Assembly (NCBI GenBank): GCA_023432465.1
Contig: JAEYUO010000097.1
Location: 37,564 to 101,563 of the forward strand
Source of the DNA: Planctomycetota bacterium
Lineage (GTDB): Bacteria > Planctomycetota > Phycisphaerae > Phycisphaerales > UBA1924
DNA length: 64,000 nt
Direction: 5' to 3'
Each line of letters starts with the position of its first letter. The stretch's first letter is position 1. A program made the position numbers and the translations under genes. A model generated the notes under the pieces. That model had not been told where the DNA came from. It was given only the letters and a program-made list of their open reading frames with translations, and did not search any database. Shown here piece by piece: positions 46,309-58,128 of this stretch.

Positions 46309-47466
46309 TCACCCCCAGCGCACATCGCCCTTGCCCTTCACGACCTCGCCGATCACGTGCACCGACTCGCCCAGCTTCTCAAGCCGCTCCTTCACGCTCT
46401 CGGCAAAGCTCGGCCGCACGATGATGCAGTAGCCGATGCCCATGTTGAAGACGCGGTACATCTCCTCGATGTCTACATCCCCGTGCTTCTGCAGGAAATC
46501 GAAAACCGGCGGCACCGGCCACGAGCCGAGATGCACAACCGCATCCACTTTCTTGTGCAATGCGCGGCACAGATTCCCCTCCATCCCCGAGCCCGTGATG
46601 TGCGCCATCCCCGTGATGACCTTCTTCACGCGGTACGCCCGCAGCAGTTTTACGATCGGATCAACATAGATCCGTGTCGGTGTGAGCAGCACTTCGCCCA
46701 GCGGCAACGCACCCGCGCTGCCCGCAGACTTCTTCCCTTGCTTTCCGTTCGCTGATCTGCTGCCCTGTTTCTTGGTGGTCTTCGCCTTCGGCGCAAGCTC
46801 GTCATACACCTTGAACAGGTCCAGCTTCGCGCTCTCCACGACCTTCCGAACCAGCGAGTAGCCGTTGGAGTGGATGCCGCTCGACGACAGCCCCAGCACC
46901 ACATCCCCCTTCTCGACGCGCTCCGCACTGACGGCACGCTCAAGCTCCACCACGCCCACCGCGAATCCCGCCAAGTCGAACTCCCCAGGGGCATAGACAT
47001 CCGGCATCTCTGCCGTCTCCCCGCCAAGCAGCGCGCACCCCGACTGCTTGCACCCTTCGGCGATCCCCTTCACGATGTCCGTCAGCATCGCCGCATCGAC
47101 CTTCGGCACCGCGATGTAATCCAGAAAGAACAGCGGCTCCGCCCCCTGCACGATCATGTCGTTCACGTTCATCGCGACAAGGTCGATCCCCAGCGTGTCG
47201 AACTTGTTGATCGCCGCGGCCAGCTTCAGCTTCGTCCCCACGCCATCGGCACACGCCACCAGCACCGGGTCCTTGTAGTTCTTGGCGAACAGTCGGCTGT
47301 TGTAATCCAGCCGGAACAGCCCCGCGAACCCGCCCGGGTTCTGGATCACCCGCGGCCCGTGCGTCCGCCGCATGATCGACGTCAGCGATTCCGTGAACCG
47401 GTCCTTCGCTTCAAGCTGCACACCCGCCGCGGCGTACGTCAGACCGTTCTTCCCGTTCTTTGCCAT
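46309..47466 (-). CDS. purM: Phosphoribosylformylglycinamidine cyclo-ligase
   Basis: It has 385 residues from ATG 47466. PurM closes the imidazole ring of AIR in purine synthesis. Motifs include ACADGVGTKLKLA near residue 67, GIDLVAMNVNDMIVQGAEPLF near 92 and GLSSSGIHSNGYSLVRK near 195. A ~30-residue Lys/Ser/Gly-rich insertion (KTTKKQGSRSANGKQGKKS, about residues 225-254) interrupts the usual fold near the active domain. The rest looks complete. It converges with the upstream membrane protein gene. Confidence 0.95.
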   Translation of the reverse strand: MAKNGKNGLTYAAAGVQLEAKDRFTESLTSIMRRTHGPRVIQNPGGFAGLFRLDYNSRLFAKNYKDPVLVACADGVGTKLKLAAAINKFDTLGIDLVAMNVNDMIVQGAEPLFFLDYIAVPKVDAAMLTDIVKGIAEGCKQSGCALLGGETAEMPDVYAPGEFDLAGFAVGVVELERAVSAERVEKGDVVLGLSSSGIHSNGYSLVRKVVESAKLDLFKVYDELAPKAKTTKKQGSRSANGKQGKKSAGSAGALPLGEVLLTPTRIYVDPIVKLLRAYRVKKVITGMAHITGSGMEGNLCRALHKKVDAVVHLGSWPVPPVFDFLQKHGDVDIEEMYRVFNMGIGYCIIVRPSFAESVKERLEKLGESVHVIGEVVKGKGDVRWG

Positions 47467-47554
47467 AAGTGGGGGCAGGATAGGGGGGGTATCGAAATAT
47501 CGCGCAGCTCCGCCGCTCGCCCTAAGATGAAGCGATCCCTTGGAGGTAGGCACC

Positions 47555-47776
47555 ATGTCGCTCGACTTTGAAGCCATTTACGAGAACGGAGTCCTGCGGC
47601 CGCTTCGTCCTATCGGCCTCGCCGATCACTCGCGGGTTCACGTAACGGTTGAGGTGCCGACCGACACGGCCGGCAGCTTGAACGGCTGCGCAGGCTCCAT
47701 CACCGCGGAAGCCGCGGCCGACCTCAGCAAGATCATCGGCGACGAGTTTGAGGGAGTTGATCAACGTGACTGGTGA
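47555..47776 (+). CDS. DUF104/AF2212-like antitoxin
   Basis: It has 73 residues; ATG 47555 has GGAGG eight bases upstream. IYENGVLRPLRPIGLADHSR near residue 8 matches the small DUF104 antitoxins, which commonly precede a PIN-domain toxin. The C-terminal half (about 40-70) is the variable toxin-binding part. Its stop overlaps the GTG of the downstream PIN gene (47766), a typical toxin-antitoxin layout. Confidence 0.85.
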   Translation: MSLDFEAIYENGVLRPLRPIGLADHSRVHVTVEVPTDTAGSLNGCAGSITAEAAADLSKIIGDEFEGVDQRDW

Positions 47777-48164
47777 GGCGATCGCGCTTGATACCACCGC
47801 GGCCATCGGGTTTCTCGCAGGGGAGACTGGGTGGGTCGCACTCGTCCGCGCCGCCGGTCGCGCGTTTCTTCCGGTCGTTGTTGTCGGAGAGCTTCGATTC
47901 GGAGCCCTGAATTCAACTCGGCGGGATGCAAACATTGCCGCCATCGAAGCGCTGATCACGCACTGCGTGGTCCTTCCCGCCGATGACCACACCGCGGCCG
48001 AGTACGCCCAAGTGCGTTTGGGCCTGAAGACTCGCGGCCGCCCGATCCCCGAGAACGACGTTTGGATCGCTGCCCTGTGTTGCCAGCACAGAGTGCCACT
48101 CGCTACGAGGGACGCACATTTTCAGCATGTTGAGGGCCTGCGAGTCATCCAGCCCGCCGCATAG
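47766..48164 (+). CDS. PIN-domain (VapC-like) toxin
   Basis: It has 132 residues from GTG 47766, with GAGGGAG nine bases upstream. The PIN acidic residues are visible as ALDTTAAIGFL near residue 7, VVVGELRFGAL near 35 and PENDVWIAALC near 93. PIN toxins cut specific RNAs and are held inactive by the antitoxin encoded just upstream. The pair sits between purM and metK. Confidence 0.88.
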   Translation: MTGEAIALDTTAAIGFLAGETGWVALVRAAGRAFLPVVVVGELRFGALNSTRRDANIAAIEALITHCVVLPADDHTAAEYAQVRLGLKTRGRPIPENDVWIAALCCQHRVPLATRDAHFQHVEGLRVIQPAA

Positions 48165-48232
48165 CCGGTGCGGAAGCGGGGCCGACCTCTCCCTCCCTCC
48201 CCGCTACACTTGCCCTCGCGTTTTTACCCCGA

Positions 48233-48254
48233 TTCATCCGTCTATCCGGATGAA
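48233..48254 (+). promoter_or_regulatory. Hairpin in the metK leader
   Basis: TTCATCCG-TCTATC-CGGATGAA is a perfect 8-bp stem 29 bp before the metK start codon. No T-run follows, so it is probably a leader element or protein-binding site. I could not fit it to a known SAM riboswitch class. Confidence 0.4.
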
Positions 48255-48283
48255 CGCACAGACCAGATCCGATTGGAGTCGCC

Positions 48284-49483
<1,200 letters not shown>

Positions 49484-49738
49484 ATCCGCGGCCAATCAGG
49501 CAACCAAGTCCGGCACGCCGGCCGCGACTAGCTGCTCTCGCTCCATGCCGAAGGTCTTGATGGAGCGCGAAAGCCTCCGCGCTGTCGATCCGGCTGTCGC
49601 GTCGTCCGATTCACCGCGCTGAAGATCCGACGGAGCGCAATGCCCCCGAACGGCCGGGAATCCGCCGCACAATCCCGCTCCGGTTTCCTGTATCATGCCC
49701 CCGTTGCCGCCCACATCGGGCGGGATCGGAGAACGAGC

Positions 49739-50590
49739 ATGTCCCGAGCGGATATTCCACTCCCGCAGCCGCGGGCCTTGGCACAGACACAACGAACCGA
49801 TGCATGGTGGGTCCAGCCGCTGCTGGTCTTCCTCGGCTTCGCCGCCTTCATCGTCTATTCCACCTGGGCCGCCTTTCAGGGCAACCACTTCTTCGCAAGC
49901 CCCGGCGGGGCAAACTACCTCTCGCCGTTCTACTCACCGCTCCTGTTTGAAGTGCCCGGCCTGCCCGCGACCGGCCACGCCTGGTTCGGCCTCCCGCCCG
50001 ACTGGTTCTTGAAGCTCTGGCCCAGCTTCATCCCCTTTTCTCCAGCGCTGCTCATCCTCTGGGCGCCCGGCGGCTTCCGTTTCACCTGCTACTACTACCG
50101 CGGCGCATACTACAAAGCCTTCTGGGCAGACCCGCTCTCCTGCTCCGTCGGCGAGCCCGGGTTCCGCGGCAAGAAGTACCGCGGCGAAGCCAAGTTCCCC
50201 CTCATCATCCAGAACATCCACCGCTACTTCCTCTACCTCGCCATCGCGTTCATCTTCCTTCTCTCCTACGACGCAATCCTGTCGTACACGTTCACCCAGC
50301 CCGATGGCGGCTGGAAGTTCGGCATCGGCATCGGCTCGTTGATCCTGACGATCAACCCGATCCTGCTCGGCGGCTACACCTTCGGCTGCCACTCACTCCG
50401 CCACCTCATCGGCGGCCGCAAAGACTGCATCGGCTCCGGCGGCGCACAACGCACCGCCTACGACTGCGTCTCCTGCCTCAACCGCAAGCACATGATCTGG
50501 GCTTGGGCCAGCCTCTTCTGGGTCGGCTTCACCGACTTCTACGTTCGGATGGTCTCGATGGGATACATCACCGATCTTCGATTGCTGTAG
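49739..50590 (+). CDS. sdhC: Succinate dehydrogenase membrane anchor (SdhC-like)
   Basis: It has 283 residues from ATG 49739; the longer frame from 49640 has no family match. About five hydrophobic helices are seen, near residues 24-45, 100-115, 155-180, 190-215 and 250-270. Histidines in NIHRYFLYLAIAF and GCHSLRHLIGG are candidate haem ligands. Similar multi-helix anchors precede sdhA in Actinobacteria and other groups. The position in front of sdhA and sdhB supports the assignment. Confidence 0.75.
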   Translation: MSRADIPLPQPRALAQTQRTDAWWVQPLLVFLGFAAFIVYSTWAAFQGNHFFASPGGANYLSPFYSPLLFEVPGLPATGHAWFGLPPDWFLKLWPSFIPFSPALLILWAPGGFRFTCYYYRGAYYKAFWADPLSCSVGEPGFRGKKYRGEAKFPLIIQNIHRYFLYLAIAFIFLLSYDAILSYTFTQPDGGWKFGIGIGSLILTINPILLGGYTFGCHSLRHLIGGRKDCIGSGGAQRTAYDCVSCLNRKHMIWAWASLFWVGFTDFYVRMVSMGYITDLRLL

Positions 50591-50620
50591 CGTGTGCAAG
50601 AGATGCGAGAGGCGTCTCCC

Positions 50621-50650
50621 GGTCCTGAGTCCTGCGGTCCTAAGTCCTGA
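50621..50650 (+). repeat. Left inverted arm of four-helix-bundle cassette 2
   Basis: It consists of GGTCCTG, AGTCCTG, a single C, GGTCCTA and AGTCCTGA, that is, heptamers with one phase slip. Its reverse complement matches 51092-51121 at 27 of 30 positions, including the slip. It ends just before the AGGAGG of the next gene. Confidence 0.88.
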
Positions 50651-50661
50651 AGGAGGTCAGC

Positions 50662-51048
50662 ATGCCGATCACCCGATTCGAGGAGCTCCGCGTCTGGCAA
50701 CAGGCGCGAGCGTTTGACCGCGATGTTTACCTGATGACCCGTGCCCCCGCTTTCGCGCGGGACTTTGCGATGTCGGATCAGGCGCGTCGGGCTTCGCTGT
50801 CGGTGATGAACAACATCGCGGAGGGCTTCGAGCGATTCCGTCGAGCAGAGTTCATGCAGTTTCTCTCGATTGCCAAGGGGTCGTCGGGGGAGGTCAGGTC
50901 GATGCTCTACGCCGCCCTGGATGTTGGATACCTGAAAGCGCCGGTGTTTGACGAGATGCTCGCCAAAGCCGAGGACTTGGGACGATCGATCGGAACTTTC
51001 CGCACGGGACTCGAACGCAGCGCCCCTCGCCCGACATCGAGGAAATGA
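50662..51048 (+). CDS. Four-helix-bundle protein (S23/IVS-ORF family), cassette 2
   Basis: It has 128 residues; ATG 50662 has AGGAGG five bases upstream. FEELRVWQQARAFDRDVYLM near residue 6 and SVMNNIAEGFERFRRAEF near residue 48 are family marks, followed by FLSIAKGSSGEVRSMLYAAL. It belongs to a different branch from the relative at 23532: they share the four-helix pattern but few identical residues. It is inside a 501-bp unit closed by inverted heptamer arms, between sdhC and sdhA. Confidence 0.92.
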   Translation: MPITRFEELRVWQQARAFDRDVYLMTRAPAFARDFAMSDQARRASLSVMNNIAEGFERFRRAEFMQFLSIAKGSSGEVRSMLYAALDVGYLKAPVFDEMLAKAEDLGRSIGTFRTGLERSAPRPTSRK

Positions 51049-51049
51049 C

Positions 51050-51121
51050 CCAGGACTCAGGACCCAGGACCCAGGACCCAGGACCCAGGACTCAGGACTC
51101 AGGACCAAAGGACTCAGGACC
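51050..51121 (+). repeat. Heptamer tandem array forming the right arm of cassette 2
   Basis: Ten consecutive units (CCAGGAC and TCAGGAC variants, one 8-nt unit CAAAGGAC at 51106-51113) start two bases after the four-helix-bundle stop. The last 30 nt (51092-51121) pair with 50621-50650. It ends 5 bp before sdhA. The array can be read as a protein repeat fused to SdhA, which is a by-product. Confidence 0.9.
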
Positions 51122-51125
51122 TCTT

Positions 51126-52937
51126 ATGGACCAGTATCAAACATACGAGCATGATGTCCTGGTGATTGGCGCCGGCGGCGCAGGCCTCCGCGCCGCCATC
51201 GAGGCCTCCGCCGCGGGCTGCACCGTCGCCCTCGTCTGCAAGTCGCTTCTCGGCAAGGCCCACACCGTCATGGCCGAAGGCGGCATGGCCGCCGCCATGG
51301 CCAACGTCGATGACCGCGACTCATGGAAGGTCCACTTCGCCGACACGATGCGCGGCGGGCAATACCTCAACAACTGGCGTATGGCCGAGCACCACGCCAA
51401 GGAAGCCCCCGACCGCGTCCGCGAGCTCGAAGCCTGGGGTGCGGTCTTCGACCGCACCAAGGACGGCCGAATCCTCCAGCGCAACTTCGGTGGCCACCGC
51501 TACCCCCGCCTCGCCCACGTCGGCGACCGCACCGGCCTCGAGATGATCCGCACGCTCCAGGATCACGGCATCCATCAGGGCATCGAAGTCTTCATGGAGA
51601 TGACGATCGTCACCCTCTTGAAGGATGGCGACCGCGTGGTCGGCGCGCTCGGCTACGACCGCGAACGCGGCCGCTTCCGCGTCTGGAAGGCCAAGGCCGT
51701 CGTCCTCGCCACCGGCGGCGTCGGCAAGGCCTTCCGCATCACCAGCAACTCGTGGGAATACACCGGCGACGGCCAAGCACTGGCCTACCACGCAGGCGCC
51801 GATCTCCTCGATATGGAGTTCGTCCAGTTCCACCCCACCGGCATGGTCTGGCCGCCCAGCGTCCGCGGCATCCTCGTCACCGAGGGCGTCCGCGGCGAGG
51901 GCGGTGTCCTCCGCAACCAGGACGGCCGCCGCTTCATGTTCGACGACATCCCCGAGAACTACCGCGGCCAAACCGCCAAGGACGAGCAGGAAGGCTGGCG
52001 ATACGTCACCGGCGACAAAAACGCCAACCGCCCGCCCGAACTCCTCACCCGCGACCACGTCGCCCGCTGCATCAACCGCGAGGTCAAAGCCGGTCGCGGC
52101 AGCCCGCACGGCGGCGTCTTCCTCGACATCGCGTGGATCAAAGAGAAGATCAGCAACAGCGAGGAGCACATCAAGAAGAAGCTCCCCAGCATGTACCACC
52201 AGTTCATGACCCTCGCCAACATCGACATCACCAAGGTGCCGATGGAAGTCGGGCCCACGACCCACTACATCATGGGCGGCATCCGCGTCGATGGCGACAC
52301 GCAGATGTCCACCGTCCCCGGCCTCTTCGCCGCCGGCGAAGTCGCCGCGGGTCTGCACGGGGCCAACCGCCTCGGCGGCAACTCACTGTCGGACCTGGTC
52401 GTCTTCGGCAAACGCGCCGGCGAACACGCCGCGAAGTTCGCCAGGGAGCGCGGCGCAGGCAGCGTCAACAACGCGCAGGTCGAGGAGGGCATCCGCGCTG
52501 CGCTCGCGCCCTTCGACCGCGAAGAAGGCGAGAACGCTTTCAACGTCCAGCACGAGCTGCAGGGCACGATGCAGGACCTTGTCGGCATCGTCCGCACCGA
52601 GGATGAAATGCTCCGCGCCATCGAGCACATCGGCAAGCTCAAGGTCCGTGCCGCCAATGTCGGCGTCGTCGGCCACCGCGAGTTCAACCCCGGCTGGCAC
52701 ACCGCCATCGACCTGGGCAACCTCATGACCGTCTCCGAGGCGATCGCCCGGGCCGCCGTCGAACGCAAGGAAAGCCGCGGGGCCCAGTTCCGCGAAGACT
52801 ACCCCGACAAGAGCGACGAGTGCGCCAAGTTCAACATCCTGCTGCGCAAAGGCCGCGACGGCCACATGCAGGTCATCCGCGAGCCCGTCAAGCCCCTCCC
52901 GCCCGAACTCCAGCAGGTTGTCGATGAAAACAAGTGA
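51126..52937 (+). CDS. sdhA: Succinate dehydrogenase/fumarate reductase flavoprotein subunit
   Basis: It has 603 residues from ATG 51126. The FAD-binding GAGGAGLRAAIEAS is near residue 16, and the histidine that covalently binds FAD in relatives is in KAHTVMAEGG near 46. The active-site region has RGILVTEGVRGEGG and HGANRLGGNSLSDLV near 412. The ribosome binding site may be the AGGA inside the right arm of cassette 2. It forms the catalytic core of succinate oxidation with SdhB and the membrane anchor. Confidence 0.96.
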   Translation: MDQYQTYEHDVLVIGAGGAGLRAAIEASAAGCTVALVCKSLLGKAHTVMAEGGMAAAMANVDDRDSWKVHFADTMRGGQYLNNWRMAEHHAKEAPDRVRELEAWGAVFDRTKDGRILQRNFGGHRYPRLAHVGDRTGLEMIRTLQDHGIHQGIEVFMEMTIVTLLKDGDRVVGALGYDRERGRFRVWKAKAVVLATGGVGKAFRITSNSWEYTGDGQALAYHAGADLLDMEFVQFHPTGMVWPPSVRGILVTEGVRGEGGVLRNQDGRRFMFDDIPENYRGQTAKDEQEGWRYVTGDKNANRPPELLTRDHVARCINREVKAGRGSPHGGVFLDIAWIKEKISNSEEHIKKKLPSMYHQFMTLANIDITKVPMEVGPTTHYIMGGIRVDGDTQMSTVPGLFAAGEVAAGLHGANRLGGNSLSDLVVFGKRAGEHAAKFARERGAGSVNNAQVEEGIRAALAPFDREEGENAFNVQHELQGTMQDLVGIVRTEDEMLRAIEHIGKLKVRAANVGVVGHREFNPGWHTAIDLGNLMTVSEAIARAAVERKESRGAQFREDYPDKSDECAKFNILLRKGRDGHMQVIREPVKPLPPELQQVVDENK

Positions 52938-52989
52938 TCCGGGCGATGAACACCGTGCACACGTTCATCCCGCAGTGTGAGGCCACCCC

Positions 52990-53835
52990 ATGAGCAGCAA
53001 CAACGCCGAGAAGTCCCGCACGGCCCCCGGTGCGGCCGCGGGCATCCCGGCCCAGCCCGTCCGCGGCACACCCCCCGACCCCGGCGCCCGCGGCCCGCGC
53101 ACCTTCCGAATCTGGCGCGGCGATGCCGCCGGCGGGAAGTTCACCGACTACCAGACCGATGTCGGCGAAGGCATGGTCGTCCTCGACGCCGTCCATCAGA
53201 TCCAGGCCGAATCCGCCCCCGATCTGGCATGCCGCTGGAACTGCAAGGCCGGCAAGTGCGGCTCCTGTTCCGCCGAGATCAACGGCAAGCCCAGGCTCAT
53301 GTGCATGACCCGCATGGACCAGTTGCCCCCGGGCGAGGTCGTCACCGTCGAGCCCATGCGCGCCTTCCCCCTCCTTCGAGACCTCGTCACCGATGTCTCC
53401 CACAACTTCCGCGCCAAGAAGTCCATCAAGAAGTTCAAGCCGCGCAAGCCCGATGCCCCCGACGGCTCCTGGCGCATGCAGCAGGCCGATGTCGACCGCG
53501 TGCAGGAGTTCCGCAAGTGCATCGAGTGCTTCCTCTGCCAGAATGTCTGCCACGTTCTGCGTGACCACCACAAGCACGAGGAGTTCGTCGGCCCGCGACT
53601 GCTGGTCTACGCCGCCGCCCTGGAGATGCACCCCCTCGATACCGAGGACCGCCTCGGCGACCTCAAGAACAAGCACGGCATCGGCTACTGCAACATCACC
53701 AAGTGCTGCACGAAGGTTTGCCCCGAGCACATCACCATCACCGACAACTCCATCATCCCGCTCAAGGAGCGCGTCGTCGACGAGTTCTACGACCCCCTCA
53801 CCCGCCTTTTCCGGATCTTCAAACCCAGGAAGTAA
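52990..53835 (+). CDS. sdhB: Succinate dehydrogenase/fumarate reductase iron-sulfur subunit
   Basis: It has 281 residues from ATG 52990. Cluster ligands are CRWNCKAGKCGSC near residue 80 (2Fe-2S), CIECFLCQNVC near 177 and CCTKVCP near 239 (4Fe-4S and 3Fe-4S type). An N-terminal ~35-residue Ala/Pro extension precedes the ferredoxin domain. It follows sdhA by 52 bp and passes electrons to the quinone site. Confidence 0.96.
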   Translation: MSSNNAEKSRTAPGAAAGIPAQPVRGTPPDPGARGPRTFRIWRGDAAGGKFTDYQTDVGEGMVVLDAVHQIQAESAPDLACRWNCKAGKCGSCSAEINGKPRLMCMTRMDQLPPGEVVTVEPMRAFPLLRDLVTDVSHNFRAKKSIKKFKPRKPDAPDGSWRMQQADVDRVQEFRKCIECFLCQNVCHVLRDHHKHEEFVGPRLLVYAAALEMHPLDTEDRLGDLKNKHGIGYCNITKCCTKVCPEHITITDNSIIPLKERVVDEFYDPLTRLFRIFKPRK

Positions 53836-53846
53836 CGGAGGTCGCG

Positions 53847-54383
53847 ATGTTCCAGCTCAAGAAACTCGATCTCCACGGCATCCCCGCCGCGCTCGCCAAG
53901 GCCGAACGCTACCGCTTCCTCAACGAGCCGCGCGAGGCCGAGAGCATCTGCCGGGACATCATCGAGGTGGACCCGGCCGGACAAGGCGGCCCGGGCGGTG
54001 CCTATGCAACGCTCATCCTCGCCATGACCGACCAGTTCTCCGCCTCACCCGGCGCAAGCAACCCCACGTCCCCCGACCGGGTCCTCCCGCTCATCGACAG
54101 TCTCGATGCGCCGTACGACCGCGCATACCTCTCGGGCGTCATCTGTGAGCGGTGGGCCAAGGCCGAACTCGCCCGCGGCAGCGCGCACACACCTGCCCAC
54201 GTCGTCTTCGATTGGCTCGCCAGGGCCATGCGGCACTTCGCCGAGGCCGAGGAGCTCGCGCCCGCCGGAAACGAAGACGCCGTCCTGCGATGGAACTCCT
54301 GCGTGCGGATCCTCGAACGCAACCGCGAGATCCGTCCCCGATCAGAGGATTCGTCCACGATGTCCGACTATCAGGACGTTTGA
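53847..54383 (+). CDS. Small TPR-like protein
   Basis: It has 178 residues; ATG 53847 has GGAGG six bases upstream. It begins 11 bp after sdhB, so it is probably in the same transcript. Helical, Ala- and Glu-rich stretches (AKAERYRFLNEPREAESICR near residue 17 and LARAMRHFAEAEELAPAG near 114) suggest a TPR-type helical repeat. The function is unknown. Confidence 0.7.
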   Translation: MFQLKKLDLHGIPAALAKAERYRFLNEPREAESICRDIIEVDPAGQGGPGGAYATLILAMTDQFSASPGASNPTSPDRVLPLIDSLDAPYDRAYLSGVICERWAKAELARGSAHTPAHVVFDWLARAMRHFAEAEELAPAGNEDAVLRWNSCVRILERNREIRPRSEDSSTMSDYQDV

Positions 54384-54498
54384 ATCCCTGAAGGGTACCG
54401 AACGGCACGCTCGCGGCGTGCCAATCGCTCCCCCTCGACCGCGCGCAAGTCGGCATCCGCGGCACCAGCGATTATGCTTGACGCGGGAGCATCCGCCC

Positions 54499-55113
54499 GT
54501 GGCGCCATCCGAGACCATCGCGACCAATCGAACAACGACCAAGCTGCTCGATGCCTTGCGCGACCATCGGAACGAGCCCGCCTGGGCGCAGATCGATGCA
54601 CGCTACCGCCCCGTGATCCGCGGCCTCGCCCGGCAGTTGGGCCTCAGCGAGTCAGACTCCGAGGAAGTCGCGCAGCAATCGCTCGCCGAGTTCGTCAAGG
54701 CCTATCGCGACGGCCGCTACGACCGCACCAAGGGCCGACTCAGCTCCTGGATCCTCGGCATCGCCCACCACACCACGCTCAAGATGATCCGCTCCGGCCA
54801 GCGCGAGCTGCACCCGGGCGCAACCGCCATCGCCGAGGTCGCCGATGAATCCCGGCTCCGCTCGCTCTGGACCGATGAACGCGACCGCGCCATCCTCCAG
54901 CGCGCCCTCGCCGTCATCCGCGACGAGTGCGCGCTCGATGACCGAACCATCCAGGCCTTCGAGCTCTTCGGCCTCCGCGGCGTCCCAGCCCTCGAAACCG
55001 CCGCCCAGTGCCGCATGAGCGTCGATCAGGTCTACGTCGCCCGCAGCCGCGTCACCAAGCGCCTCCGCACCCTCGTCGAGGAGATGACCGCCGCGTTCGA
55101 GGAGGACGTCTGA
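54499..55113 (+). CDS. ECF-type RNA polymerase sigma factor
   Basis: It has 204 residues from GTG 54499, with GGGAG nine bases upstream. The region-2 helix is SESDSEEVAQQSLAEFVKAY near residue 55, and region 4 (ETAAQCRMSVDQVYVARSRV near 165) is the -35-binding helix-turn-helix. The next gene encodes a kinase whose N-terminus has an anti-sigma-type zinc finger. This sigma/kinase pairing is common in planctomycetes and suggests phosphorylation-controlled activation. The frame reads farther upstream but has no sigma features there. Confidence 0.9.
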   Translation: MAPSETIATNRTTTKLLDALRDHRNEPAWAQIDARYRPVIRGLARQLGLSESDSEEVAQQSLAEFVKAYRDGRYDRTKGRLSSWILGIAHHTTLKMIRSGQRELHPGATAIAEVADESRLRSLWTDERDRAILQRALAVIRDECALDDRTIQAFELFGLRGVPALETAAQCRMSVDQVYVARSRVTKRLRTLVEEMTAAFEEDV

Positions 55114-55114
55114 C

Positions 55115-58033
<2,919 letters not shown>

Positions 58034-58128
58034 GTCCCCCCGCTCCCCGCGCACTCACCCCTCCTGATCCCGTATCCTCCGCCTGCCGAATGCGGCAGTG
58101 GGGCGGCAAGGGTCCAGGAGCTTCGCCA

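Noticed and set aside
48165..48283. SAM-I/SAM-II riboswitch in front of metK
   Set aside because: The leader is too short for SAM-I and lacks the SAM-II sequence features.
51050..51121. CRISPR array
   Set aside because: The units are only 7 nt with no spacers and no cas genes; it is a tandem repeat array.
51045..51125. Upstream extension of SdhA encoding a TQDSGPR-type peptide repeat
   Set aside because: It is the cassette's heptamer array read in frame; SdhA proper begins at 51126 with the family N-terminus.
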